From Cinnamomum chago (lineage: Eukaryota; Streptophyta; Magnoliopsida; Laurales; Lauraceae): 64,000 bases of DNA. Numbering within the stretch: position 1 is the first letter of the stretch; every line of letters starts with the position of its first letter. The notes under the pieces are model-generated. The model had not been told where the DNA came from. It saw only the letters and a program-made list of their open reading frames with translations, and did no database searches. The DNA lies in the NCBI GenBank assembly GCA_038049695.1, contig CP142453.1, positions 2,993,501 to 3,057,500 on the forward strand. Direction: 5' to 3'. The position numbers and the translations under genes are program-made. Shown here in pieces: positions 12,797-24,350 of the stretch.

Positions 12797-14635
12797 TTAC
12801 AGGTGCAGCACTGCAATTGTCTTTGTCATGCAAGAAGAAGCATCTACTTCATGTGCAACATGCTTCTTTGAGATGCGGTCCCATTTCAATTCCGAACCAG
12901 ACACATTACATACAGTCAAGAAGTCCAACACCTGACCAAATATCTTGAACATCTCGGCTCCAAATATCATACCTCTATCTGCAACAAATACAGCATTCCA
13001 GTCCATGGGGGCATCTGGATGCTTTGAGACCTCATTCCAGGAGTGAAATGAGGGATCTAACTCCCATATCTTTCTTACAGCTCTCTCCCTCCGATTTACT
13101 TGGCCACTTGCCTCACACCATGATACACAAAGCATGAACACCCGACCATGGCAAGATACAAGTTTTGGATAGTACTCATGAAGACGGGGAGGGGAGGGAG
13201 AGGTCTGGATTCCTATCCAAATTCCCCTTTCTATATCATAAGCAGCAAGCTTGTCAGTCTCGGAATAAACATAGAACATTTTGTTACAAACAGCACCAGA
13301 GCAAACAACTCCAAAGTCTCCAGGTAATCTTGCAATGTCCATCCATTTATTAGATACTGGATCATAAATTTCGCCAGAATTCAAAGGCTCATCCCAGTAT
13401 CCTTGGCCTCCTACAACAATAAGAACAAACCTCCTGGGGTCTTTTACATCTGATTGATTACTTTCTTGCTTGACAAACTTACAGGGTTTTCTTCTGGATG
13501 AGTCCTCAGTCTCAATCAAAGCATCTCTAAGTTGTCGTCTTAGTGAGAATCTGTGTGGATCCTCGTAAACATCAGATACACCACCCAGCCGCAACTTTGA
13601 AGGGCGTCGATCTTGCCGATCTAGCCGAGTTTGAAAGATAGAGCAACTAGAATCAACTTCAAAAACACCCAAAACAGGCCCCGACCTTGCTGACTTCATT
13701 GATGCTGCTTTGCGCCACAGTCCAGTTAAAGGGCTGAATACCATCACCCCTTTATGCGTCTTGAATGAGCTCTTGTCAACCCTGCCAAAGTTAGCCAAGC
13801 TAGAGCAACCACCAACAATGTAAATATCACTCCCAACACTCGCAACAGAGAACAGAAATCTACCCCTTAAGATATCAGCATCGAGCCGGTGCCATCGATC
13901 AAGAGAGACATCAAGAGCGTGTATCTGCCCAGTGCAGTACCCATCTTTCACGGCACCAAACAGAAACAACCAGGGACTCTGATGGGAACCCTTGCATCTC
14001 ATCTGCATAAAATGAGGAGAGGTTGTCAAGGCCCTCCACTTCTTGCAAACAAGGCGGGTGTTCATGAGAGTCGTCAAAGAAACCCTTGCCAGACACATTT
14101 CTAGTATGTCATCTGGAAGTGAGAAGTGAATTTCACCGCTCGCCTGTTGCGGCTCAATCTCTTTTGCCTTTCTGCTATTCCACCTCCAAAACCTCTCTGC
14201 TACCCCATAAGAAAAGCAATCAACCCTTGCCTCATCAGTGCCCGGGATCGCATGATAACCCCTCATGCAATCTTCCCCAACATTGGACTTCCTTCGACCA
14301 CTTCCATCTCCCAATTCCTCACCTGTATCAGCCCCAACTCGACACCCACCTCCCTTTGTATACAATCCAAGGCATTTCCATCCATAACCCTTTCTCTCTT
14401 TCCCCTCATCCTCGCCATCATCGCCTCTCGCACTCTTCTTCTTCAACTTCTGGCTGACACTCCTAACAAGCCGTTTCGGAACACTTAGAGCCTCAAATTC
14501 ATTTGGAACAGATGCTTCTCCCACCACTCCCTCCTCCACAATGCCTTTGTCCATCTGTTTTCCTGAACCACTGCGAAGGAGAGCAGTCTTACCGCCGTTA
14601 CTGCCCGATCTCTTGAAATTACCTAGACTCCCCAT
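12797..14635 (-). CDS. F-box/kelch-repeat protein (At5g42350/At5g42360-like)
   Basis: A single open exon of 612 aa reads from ATG (14635-14633) to TAA (12799-12797). The N-terminal 165 residues are basic and Gly/Ser-rich, with a conserved-looking KRLVRSVSQKLKKKS segment. The F-box is at about 170-212 (FSLPDDILEMCLARVSL, then LVCKKWRALTTSPHF). Kelch-type blades follow, with IYIVGGC, VVGGQGYWDEPLNSGEIYDP and the SNKWMDIARLP repeat. F-box proteins bind SKP1 in SCF ubiquitin ligases, and kelch blades normally bind substrate; the substrate here is unknown. Length and order match the At5g42350 group. The nearest upstream in-frame codons lack another ATG, so this start is preferred. A telo-box-like AAACCCTAAA cluster lies just upstream. 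Confidence 0.9.
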   Translation of the reverse strand: MGSLGNFKRSGSNGGKTALLRSGSGKQMDKGIVEEGVVGEASVPNEFEALSVPKRLVRSVSQKLKKKSARGDDGEDEGKERKGYGWKCLGLYTKGGGCRVGADTGEELGDGSGRRKSNVGEDCMRGYHAIPGTDEARVDCFSYGVAERFWRWNSRKAKEIEPQQASGEIHFSLPDDILEMCLARVSLTTLMNTRLVCKKWRALTTSPHFMQMRCKGSHQSPWLFLFGAVKDGYCTGQIHALDVSLDRWHRLDADILRGRFLFSVASVGSDIYIVGGCSSLANFGRVDKSSFKTHKGVMVFSPLTGLWRKAASMKSARSGPVLGVFEVDSSCSIFQTRLDRQDRRPSKLRLGGVSDVYEDPHRFSLRRQLRDALIETEDSSRRKPCKFVKQESNQSDVKDPRRFVLIVVGGQGYWDEPLNSGEIYDPVSNKWMDIARLPGDFGVVCSGAVCNKMFYVYSETDKLAAYDIERGIWIGIQTSPSPPRLHEYYPKLVSCHGRVFMLCVSWCEASGQVNRRERAVRKIWELDPSFHSWNEVSKHPDAPMDWNAVFVADRGMIFGAEMFKIFGQVLDFLTVCNVSGSELKWDRISKKHVAHEVDASSCMTKTIAVLHL

Positions 14636-14655
14636 CCTCAAACCTTTGAAAGGCC

Positions 14656-14675
14656 AAAAACCCTAAACCCTAAAG
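14656..14675. promoter_or_regulatory. Telo-box-like motif in the F-box gene leader
   Basis: AAACCCTAAACCCTAAA lies 20-40 bp upstream of the F-box start codon. Telo boxes (AAACCCTAA) are known plant promoter/leader elements, often near transcription starts of growth-related genes. Activity here is untested. Confidence 0.35.
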
Positions 14676-15390
14676 TCCCCAAAACCATTACTAATTATCA
14701 GAGTCAAGGATCAACAACCACATTTAAAAAGCGTCAGCTCTAAAAGCATAAATCATAGCTTCTTGCTGACACCTAATTCAAATGCTCCTGAGAACCAAAA
14801 AAAAAAAACCCTAACCAGATCGCTTCTTTTACTTTTCCTGTGAAAGATCGCTGATACAGTATGTAAACTCAGATCCTCTGAGCTCAGAAACCTAAATGAG
14901 CATTGGGGAAAACAGGCTACAAATCGTCGCTAAAACATGAAATCTCTAGTCTTAAACAAGATCCTGACCATTGAAACTTGGAGCAGCCGTCCGTTTCCTC
15001 TCCGATTCCAACACATCTCCTTCGATTACACGAATCATGCCTTCAGAGCACAAGAATCGACCATTTTCTTTCCCAAACGCTCCAAACACATCCAGATCTC
15101 AAGATCCGCGCAATCAAAAACATCAAAAAGAAAGAATCCACCATTTCTCTTGAAAGAAGAGACAGATCTCGTCTCATTACGAGATCCAAGCCCTAATCCA
15201 GATAAATCACATCAACGGCTCAGATATTGACCATTTTCTTTCCAAATAAAGCAAAAAGGGTCCAGATCTCGAGATCTGAACCGCTAAATTGCAAGAAAAC
15301 GAGGCAGAATCAAATGTGGCGAAAAAAAGGGAGAAAATTAGAGAAAACAAGAACGAAAACTTGCCTTTTTGGCCACTGGAATGGTTGCTT

Positions 15391-15557
15391 ACAGCGGTGG
15401 AAAGCCGAGTAGAGTCGATTTCCTGATGAGGAAATGAGAATCAACGCGAATTGTGGAGGGCTTTCGCTCTCATTTGCGATTTTTGATTGTGTTTGGTTGG
15501 AGAATCTCTCTCGTTTCTCCTTCTCCTTCTTCTTATAGATAGAGATGGAAAAGAAGC

Positions 15558-15560
<3 letters not shown>
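15391..15560 (-). other. Probable promoter and 5' UTR exon of the F-box gene
   Basis: On the minus strand a TATA-like CTATAAG (about 15538-15532) is followed by a purine-rich leader and a strong donor GCT|GTAAGC (exon end 15393, GT at 15392-15391). This suggests a spliced leader. The matching acceptor before 14635 is not unique (AG candidates in about 14640-14720), so the intron is tentative. Confidence 0.35.

Positions 15561-15590
<30 letters not shown>
15560..15590. repeat. (CT)n microsatellite upstream of the F-box gene
   Basis: About 15 CT dinucleotides lie immediately upstream of the inferred TATA box, read as (GA)n on the gene's strand. GA/CT tracts are common in plant core promoters. 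Confidence 0.8.
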
Positions 15591-15592
<2 letters not shown>

Positions 15593-16280
15593 TTCGTTGA
15601 AGGGAAAAAGATGCTTGTGAGATCCGCGGGACATTCTAAAATGTGTCGCGCTAAATGCTTGTGTTGTGGTGATTAGAAAATGTCACCGTACCTCGTCTAA
15701 ATTCGGACCCTCTTGAGATTCTGAGTTATGGAGGAGAATCTCATGGTTGAGCTCACTTATTAAAATTTAAGCGGTAAAAAATAAATACTCTTTTGATATA
15801 TTGGGCCGGTGTGAGTTATTTTTATTGTTGGATTCACTGTTTGATGAAAAACATTATTAAACAAAAAGTGATTAACACGGTCTTTTGCCTATCCATTGCC
15901 ACATTCTTTTATCAAGTAGTTAACTTAACAGTGAAACAAACTCTGATTGTTGAAAAAATCGAGAATACCCTGATACCCTTAAAAAATGCCTATTTTGAAT
16001 GGTTTGGATTTTAATAAGGGGCTCCATAATGGAGTTTGGTCCTTTATAAGTGAGGATTTCTCTACTTGAGCATAATAAATCTATGTGATTTAACATGAAA
16101 ACAATTATTGCATGTATGATTTTAGATCAAATTGAAAATAACTTTCTTTGCCGCTCTTATCCAAAAGATATGTCTTATTTTCTTTTTAAGTTTTCATATA
16201 AGGTGCACAAAAGATTCCTTTGAATAGACATCGGTCCTAATCTCACCTTTTTATTTTCTTTTTTTAATGATGCGGTCATT

Positions 16281-16446
16281 CCAAGGTATTTGACCCAACA
16301 AGACTATCCATTCCCCATATATTTCTAACGGTAATTGATGTTGAATTTGCAGGTTGTATAGTTCTCAGAGTTTGATGACATAAAATTAAAGATTAGGTAA
16401 TTTGATCATTATGATACCTTGTTTTCCTCTAATCCACATTCGTGAT
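16281..16446 (+). repeat. Dispersed direct repeat, copy 1
   Basis: About 165 bp with its partner at 16770-16935, an offset of 489 bp. The copies differ by roughly one base in ten by eye. The sequence between them (16447-16769) is unrelated to either copy. No terminal inverted repeats are seen; it could be a local duplication or two ends of a decayed element. Confidence 0.65.
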
Positions 16447-16769
16447 TACAATTATTCAGTTCTAAGTTGACCGCATAAAAGTACTTATGCGTGCCCTACA
16501 ATTAATCATCTTTGACCGTCCAAATTATCATTACATGGGCCCTACCGTAGAATTATAGCAATAGGGAATCATGCTCGTGTCTCGATTACTCTCTTTTCAA
16601 GAAATCCGAAGCTGCACAAATTTCTTACCATTGGCTTCCTTGCCACAATTTCTTTTCAACGACAATTCCGATCTCCAACATAGTATATTATGATCTCATC
16701 TCCACCAACAAAAAGTTCACCCCCCTCCTCTACTCCTCGCAAATTGGAAAAAGTAGATATACAAGGATT

Positions 16770-16935
16770 CCAAGGTATTTGAATCAACAAGGCTATTCAT
16801 TCCCCCGATATTTCTAACGATAGTTAATGTTGAATTTACAGGTTGTATAGTTCTTAAAGTTTGATGACATAAAATTAAAGATTAGGTAATTTGATCGTTA
16901 TGAGACCTTGTTTTCCTCTAGTCCACATCCGTAAT
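16770..16935 (+). repeat. Dispersed direct repeat, copy 2
   Basis: Partner of 16281-16446, sharing long identical words such as GATTAGGTAATTTGATC and CCTTGTTTTCCTCTA. Confidence 0.65.
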
Positions 16936-19711
16936 TTTTCATTGTGGTGGCTTCTTTGGATATCATGCATCCAAGCAAATTCGAATGATGGCGATACTAG
17001 CAAAGAACATAATAAAAAAAGATAATAAAAAAAATAACAGGGTTGAGTGGAAAATGTTAAAGCCAAAATAGTAATTCTCAAATAGATAGATAGGGGAAAA
17101 GGAAGAAAAGGTAGCCAATGATGACAACTTTTGAATATTATCAAAGTAGTGGTAAAGTATCGGAGCCTAAATTAGATTAATCATTATAGTGTGTCTTTTG
17201 TACTTGTGACCTATTCAGACCCTATACTATTACCCAACCCATCAAATCAATGGTTGGACTTGCACTGGACATGTATGTTATGGGTTGGGATCAATCAGAT
17301 TTAATGTATGACTCAGACTTTTTTTTTTTGTTCTTTCTATAAGAGGGTTTCGAGCATTTTGGGCTGCACTAATTTCTCGAGGCACATAGGTAAGTTGAGT
17401 AAATTTTTATTTTATTTTATCCCAATATGACAGTGGAGTTTTGAATCTCCAATTTGTTGGTTGATGCTCACAGTAAATGTTACTCAACCTGTTATTGCAA
17501 CTTTAGAAGATAGCAGATGGTACACTGAATTAGTAGTCCTGCGAATCAAAGAGCATGTGCACTTTTATGATGGGAATTGTCAAGAGGTGGACCAGTTCAT
17601 CATTGCCCCCTCTGGCTGAAGCACTGCATCTGTACCTTTCTCCTCCCATTCCATTCCACCTGATTTCTCAACTGGCAGTGGTAGCTCTTCCAGAAACTGA
17701 TGCTTAGTAAGTTCAGCTGTTTTTCTCCCCCCACAGGTGGAGCCAGATATATGCAAAATCTGGTGGGACCCACCAGATTGAACCAGGGGTTTGGGGATTA
17801 CTTACATCTACAAAGTTGGTGAGACCCTCCTCTTCTATTCAGGCATGGGACATGCATAAAGCTTTTTGTCAAAACTACAGTATAGCTGGCTGGCCAACGT
17901 AGTTGGAACAAAGCTTCAAACACCCCTCCTCTGAAGTTTATAGTGAAGCTCATCTGTTAAAAATCTGAATCGTTCAAAATGAACACACTTCTAAATCTCC
18001 AATACACGGGATATCTCCAAATTTTAATTGATTCTGTTCAGCCCCACCTATTCAATAATATGTATGATTTTTCACACAGCTTTAAATGGCAAAGGCTTAC
18101 CGACAATTAAAAGGTTGCATTCTCCCATTATGGTGGGATAAAGGAACGCAGCACCTTATAGGAATCAGTCAAATATTTTATCATTAGTTACATGACTGCC
18201 AATACTGATTATATGTTGCTTGAGCAGTACTGACTAATGGCTCTCTTATTGTGACTTTTGGTGCTACGCACCAAAAGAGTAATAGGTCCCACCTTATGAT
18301 TTGTAGGGCTTGGAACTGCAATGAAATGAGATGCATAAATGGGGGGTGTGAACCATGTGGCTCCAGGTTGTGTTTTGTCTTTGAAATTAATTAGTTAGGT
18401 AAGAACTGGTGGAATATTGATAACTTGGTGACTATTGCTTTTGTCATGGGTGGGCCACAATAGAAATGAATGCTGCATATTACTTCATGGTTCATACAGT
18501 TGCAGTGTTGGGTGATTGCATGAGAGGTTAGGTGTTTGGTGTTTTGGGGCTCCATTCCCTAATCATGAGGCATCGTTGCCCATTCGTTGGTCCACCGTGG
18601 AGGGACCCACTTGTCCATCTTTGGTAATCCACTTTAGCAAGTGGGCAGTACAGAAATGGGAAAGATTAATATGGATCTTATGGGAAGGTCCCATGGTGAC
18701 ATCACTGGGTTTTCAGATGGGCCGGCTGGGTGGAGGCTACCCAAACACAGCCCATTCGCTTACTCGGGCTCGGCCTGTAATTCCTTAAACCACACACACC
18801 CCCCCCCCCCTCCGAAAATAGAATTTTGTGTGTTTGTGCAATGAAAGGATTCAGTGCTAGAGAGGAAAATTGACTTCATTTTCCCAGCTGCAAACTATAG
18901 TTCTGTTGTTTGGTGCAATATTTTCTTTGCAAAAAGAGAAAAATATACCGATTTTCCTTGATAGAGAGGATTTTCATTTCTATAGGAGGAGTATGAATGT
19001 AGGATTCCTCGCTCCCTTAAAAACAAAAATCCACGGGGTACAGAATCCTCTCATTTTTTAACACCACAAGTCCTAATTGTGCTTGATTTGTTTGATGCTG
19101 GATCCTGCATCTGTTCATAGTTTTTATTTTTATTTTTTTTATAAATCTTCACTTCAAAGAAATCATTCTTTCCTAAAATAAAAACCCAGAAGAAGTCCTA
19201 AAAAAGAAAACTCTACAGCTGTGTCCATCTGCAAGTCCACATTTCAGAGTTGCTAGGAATTCGGAATTGGCAAGCCTAGAGTTTTTTGAAGCCAGATAGA
19301 CCAGACCGTTACTAGCAAATGTGATAATACATTTGCCCAATCAAAACAGCAGAAATTGGTACATTCTTAGGTTTGGCTTAAGGATCTCTAGCAGAACATA
19401 CACAGGAGGCAAGATGGAAAGAAAAAGAATACCAGGTTATCAAATCAAAAGATACCTATTCTAAGAGGAATCTGCAAAAAATGTAAAAGAAACAAATTTG
19501 ATGCTTCACATTAATAAAAATAATTGTCTCAGATGTACATGATACCCGAATTAAAAAAAATCTCAAATCCTATCCTTTTATTATCGAGGCAGCATGGGTG
19601 ACAAATAACAGGCAAGTAGGGAAGCAAGCTCACAAAAACCTCCCACCAAAAGCATTTTATACAAGCGTGTCAATCTCCCAAAAATCCCAGCTTTTCAACT
19701 GCAGGCTGTAA

Positions 19712-21637
19712 TCATATGTTGCTTTCAAGAACCCCTTTGAGAAAATTCAAGCTGTCTGCCGAAATACTTCTCATTCGAGCTCTTGGAATCTCTATTCGAG
19801 GAGGTGGATCAGGAGAAAAGCAGATAACAATGACAGTTAAATTATCGCATGTATTCCGCTTGAGTGCCTCTCTTACTAGCTCCCAAGAGCATCTCTCAGG
19901 ATCATTGTGCTGCATGAGCTCTTTCCTCACTATCGTCACCGCACACTGGCTGCTCATCACATCCCACAGACCATCACAGCCCATTATCAAGAACTCATCC
20001 TCCACCGCGAGAGTTACTGTCTGCAATTCAGGCTCTGCACTTAATGGGCAGGCAGAACCTTTAGCACCCTTCATGTGCCAATCTCCCAGAGCCCTTGCTA
20101 CTGATAGCTGACCACAGAGATAGCCATCATAAATAATGCCACCCAGTTTCTCGATTCTTAGTCTTTCAGTGCTGCAATTGGGTTTGTGGTCTCTTGACAA
20201 TTCAACTGCTCTACCCCGTTTGCCCAACACAGCTCGACAATCACCCGCATTTGCAATTAGCATAGTCCTGCATGGTTAAAGGTGAAATGCATTTGAAAGA
20301 AATAAGTACCATCCATGTGCAATACGAGGAGCTGAACAGAAATAATACATAAATAGCTACACTTCACTGAACTACTATATCAAAATTCAAAAGCATGCGG
20401 GACAAATACATGCATCCATGGCTTTCAATGACCAAAAGAGAGCACACTTGTCCCACAACATAATATTGCAATTGCAAAATACAGACGAGAAGCATTAATG
20501 AACAACTATTGAGGTCAGGCAAGCAATAGCAAGGGAAGAAAGGATTTGGACAGGAATTCTAATCCTCACCTGCCAAAGATTAGAGCAACCAGTGCTGTGG
20601 TACCGGAGGAGCTGTCGAGATTGTGAGCATCAGCAAATGCATGATCTGCTTTCACAAATGCACTCTTAATAGCCTTCTCCACACATGCGGGGAAGTGAGA
20701 ATCCTCAAGTATAAACTTAAGAATGTTCTTTCGGATGAAAGAAGCTGCATCTGTACCACCATGACCATCAAATACCTGCACCCACGAACAACTGAATCTT
20801 CAGCTATTGCATAATTGCATTTTTTTCCCAATAACTTACTGTAAAATTTCCATTGTACTCTATAATCTGTTTTGAATAACAAATAAATTTAGGCAATAAA
20901 CCTCAGGCGGTTTCAGTCTACTAAAACAACTCGTATCTGTACGAGTTCTAAAAGTTTGATTTTTTTAGGAAAATAAGAGAAACTAATGGTCTCAGAAGAT
21001 AAACAGAAAAGAACCTAAACCATTCATTTGACTAATTAGTAAATCATTTAACAATAAACAGCAAACACAAACTAGTCATGAATTCATGGAAATATGATAT
21101 TTAATAAGGATGAATGGTCCATTGAGTTACAGCTGCAAGGAGCAGCAGTGATGTTTTAGTTACACACCCCATAGAAAGCCCCTGGTGATGGTACATCCGC
21201 ATCTTCTCCAAGATGTTCGAGTAGATTATCTATACAGATGTGTTCGTCTTCCATGTACTGTTTCGGCCCTATCTCACAATGACTCCCAGAACGGAACACT
21301 GGTAAAAAGCCAGACTTGCCACATCCTGGTGACTTTGAATCAATTCCCACAAGATCCAACTCCTAAACACATGGGAGGAGCAAACATGTTAGAAAACAGT
21401 TTCCGAAATCAGAAAATGCTCATGGTACTAATTCATAAGAAGAGGGAAATGCATCCGCAATCAAGGTAATCCATATAAAATAGTTTAACAATGTGAACAC
21501 AAAGAAAGCATCGACATATAGTGTGAAAAGTGAAGGCTTACTACCTCTGCCAACCTAGCACTGCTCATGCAATGTCGAATTACCGAAATGTTCCGTGGAG
21601 GCTTCCCAATGTTCTCCACTTCCGTGGATGGCTCCAT
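19712..21637 (-). CDS. Protein phosphatase 2C (PP2C27-like)
   Basis: Coding exons, in transcription order, are 21637-21545, 21362-21168, 20775-20570 and 20267-19712 (TGA). All introns are GT-AG and frames join exactly, giving 349 aa. PP2C signatures: [26 protein letters not shown] around residues 92-107, with the metal-binding Asp-Gly; [17 protein letters not shown], rebuilt across a phase-2 intron; [30 protein letters not shown]; and [17 protein letters not shown]. It is a Mg/Mn-dependent Ser/Thr phosphatase of the plant PP2C27/At2g33700 type. Start choice is uncertain: the reading frame is open upstream to an acceptor at 21701-21700 and encodes IAAGPDVSPP, where relatives, as I recall, start MAAG. 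Here that codon is ATA, so the next ATG (21637) is used. Confidence 0.88.
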
Positions 21638-21701
21638 ACTGGTCCCACCTTCTAATACAGTCAATGGAGGTGATACATCAGGGCCAGCAGCTATTTTCCC
21701 T

Positions 21702-24021
21702 TAAAAATATAACAGAACAAAAAACCGAATTCAATTAACCCAACTTCCCACTTTCCAATCCATAATAACAGGCTGTCCCATCAAATGGTGGCACAAATCA
21801 CTTGTTTTATCGTAAGAAAAGAAAAAAACCAAAGAGGAAAAACCCAAAAAAATTGACTACTTAATTAAATTGACCGACTGAATTTGAAAGTAAATCACAA
21901 ATCTTTGATTCATAGAAATTTTAAATTCAATGTAAGTGCTTCTTTATTAAACAAAATATCGACGTGAATATACTGGCAAAGACAAATACATCAGACGTTG
22001 ATGCAGTTAATCCTTCCAACTGCACACCATTCGACAAAAGCACTACACCAAAGACTCTTTAATTGCCTACTCTCACAAAATCTCCAAATAATAGCAACAG
22101 CAAATGATATTTTTCACCAAAACGCAACAATTAATCCAATGTCCAACAGCTCTCAAATTCAAAAAATTCTTAATTCCAATGCCTCAAGGATCAAATGCTA
22201 GAAAACAAAAGAAATAAGTAACTGGACAAGTTGCTCAATCTCCCCTCATTAGCAAATTAGAATCTCAAATATCACTGTAAATTGAACAACTTAAAAAATC
22301 AAACAACCCCTACATATATATAAGAGAATTTATGGGTCCACCTTAAAATATAATGTGCTGTAATCAATAATGGTTGTTTACATATATGATGCAGATATGG
22401 ATATGAGGATCAGAGATACAAATATGACTATCCTATCTAAACATCAAATTTCATACTTCAAATCAAGATTTTCATATAATGTACTACTTTTTACCTATTA
22501 ATAAAATGGTCACTCACTACTCAACGTCCTATCTGACCTTTTTTTTATGTTGAAAAGTAAATAATAATAACAACAACAATAAAAATAATGGAGTCAGCAC
22601 ACAAGGATACACAGAAACTGTATCCTACTAGTATATCAATGCAATGCAAGTTCGGAAATTGAGAAATTCAAATGATTGACAATTAGGGTTTGAACATTGG
22701 AGATTCATTTGCGTTGGTTTTTTTTTTTTTTTTTTCTGTTTCTTGAATTTGGGATTGGGTTATTGAGAAATCCCACATGGTTAACAATTGGAACTTGAGA
22801 ATTGGATACATGGTCTTGGATTTTAAATTTGGGTATTGCATATAATGATTTGATGATTTTCTTTCTTCTTTTTATAAATTTTATGATATAGTGACAATTA
22901 TGAACTCTAATTAATTGATCCATTCTCTGTAAAAAAAAAAAACCCATGTTTGGACTACATGAGAACTGGTTCCATGGTTTTTTTTCCTAAAACAACTGGT
23001 TCCATGGTTCGTTTGGTCATAGACAATAATGTCTTGCTTGTATCATCTTTTCTACTCATCATATATTTTCTTCATGAGTTCAGAAACAGTCGTTCTTGAT
23101 CCTCAAGTTAGAGTATCACTCCTCCAGTAGCCCAACCAGCAAAAAAAAAATAGTAAATCATCCAAAACACACATGCCTATGTGTAGGGGTGCTCATGGAT
23201 TGGGCCAGCCCGCTTTGGGATGAGCTTGGGAGTTAGGTCCTAGTAAATGGGCGGGGTTTGAACTCAGTGGTAGAGAGCCCACAGCACGCCCCAAATAGAA
23301 AAGTGTTATAGGAGGCAAGTAAAGAGAAGGCTAAAAAATATAACCTCTCAAACAAGGTAATATGACCAAACCAATTGAGCTACTGAATAAAACATGATAG
23401 AAAACGCTTTTTTTAATTCTTTAACTCTGTCTTGGATCGTGCTCGAGCTTCAACATTTCTAGGCGGGTTGGGCTTGGGCCAACCACTTCTAGCTCGACTC
23501 AGGCTAGGGCCGGGAGATGTTTAAAAGTCGGAATGGGCCTAGATATTCCTTGGCCCGACCCATGAACACCCCTAACCGTGCGTTTGCACACACATGCACA
23601 AAAGCAAGCTTGTACCCACACACCCGTACACACAAGCATGCACACATATATGCTTGCCAATCAGGCCCTCCTTTGAGTTTACTGGTTGGGCCCAATCTTT
23701 AGAAAACATGAAAAACAAGGGCCTTTCTATCCATAATTTTCCATATCTCCATAATAAAAAAGCCACAGTTTGACAACAGTTTGGTCGACTCACTCGTTTG
23801 TCTTTTTCTGCCCTTTGATGACTATCACCCACCTACCCCTTTTCATCTCTCTGCAACGTCTCTCTCTTTCTTTTTTCTTTCTTTTCCCTTTTCCATTTTA
23901 CATCTTACCTATATGGAGAATCATCCATCAATTTCATCATTCATTTCCTTCATCATGTTCTCTCTCCTGCTTCCAGCCCCTAACCTGGTATTGCAACCTT
24001 AGGATACTCTTTTTTTTTTTT
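21702..24021 (-). other. PP2C first intron, proximal part
   Basis: Continues from the acceptor TTTTTAAG at 21701-21700. AT-rich with several homopolymer runs (T-run near 22720, A-run near 22931). It contains the MITE at 23184-23574 and short CA-rich sequence (cacacacatgcacaaaagc) near 23590-23645. No coding sequence is recognised. Confidence 0.45.
23184..23574. mobile_element. hAT-like MITE, GGCCC-rich family, second member
   Basis: Ends are TAGGGGTGCTCATGGATTGGG and its inverse GACCCATGAACACCCCTA. Flanks (cctatgtg and accgtgcg) match weakly, so the target duplication has decayed or the boundaries are off by a base. Inside is a GGGCGGGGTTTGAACTC word, so part of a SINE-like sequence may be nested. 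Confidence 0.6.
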
Positions 24022-24127
24022 GGAAAACAACAGAATACCTACATGGACTTTGGTCATTTTGCAGAGTACCCCTTGCACTTTGGTATTTTGTACTAAACCT
24101 ACCTGCAGTTCTAATTAACATGCAAAA
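24022..24127 (+). repeat. Left terminal inverted repeat of the Pack-MULE-like element
   Basis: Matches the reverse complement of 25471-25575. It begins GGAAAACAACAGAATACC directly after an 11-base T-run. Confidence 0.75.
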
Positions 24128-24350
24128 CTCATGGATTTTGTTAGTATTAACAGCGTAGGTCGTATAAATGGTGTCTGGTGCATACTAGCAGCAAATTACT
24201 CACCCAAAAAGACTTATTTGCCCTTGGGGAGAAAAAATCCTAGGCCCCCCCTTTTTTTTCTCATTTCCCCCTTTCCAAATTTCTGAACCTAATCGTTCTG
24301 CAACTCTCCCTCTCTCCGGCCAGATCCAGAAAATCTCCAGCCTGCTATGG

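Larger units (their letters stand above)
15591..19711. other. Intergenic stretch, repeat-bearing
   Basis: No gene is supported. Two homologous segments of about 165 bp start at 16281 and 16770 (both begin CCAAGGTATTTGA and share TTTGATGACATAAAATTAAA). A C-run follows a CA repeat at about 18790-18812. Other frames are short and lack coding character. The last 150 bases before 19712 should contain the PP2C 3' UTR. Confidence 0.5.

Noticed and set aside
14656-14675. Interstitial telomere repeat (AAACCCTAAACCCTAAA)
   Set aside because: Only about two units, located just upstream of a start codon; better explained as a telo-box motif.
23580-23645. CA-rich stretch as a CRISPR-like or ordered repeat
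   Set aside because: No regular unit plus spacer structure; irregular CACA/TGCACA microsatellite in an intron.
23769-24002. Overlapping Phe/Ser/Leu-rich frames
   Set aside because: Produced by pyrimidine-rich intron sequence, no coding signature.
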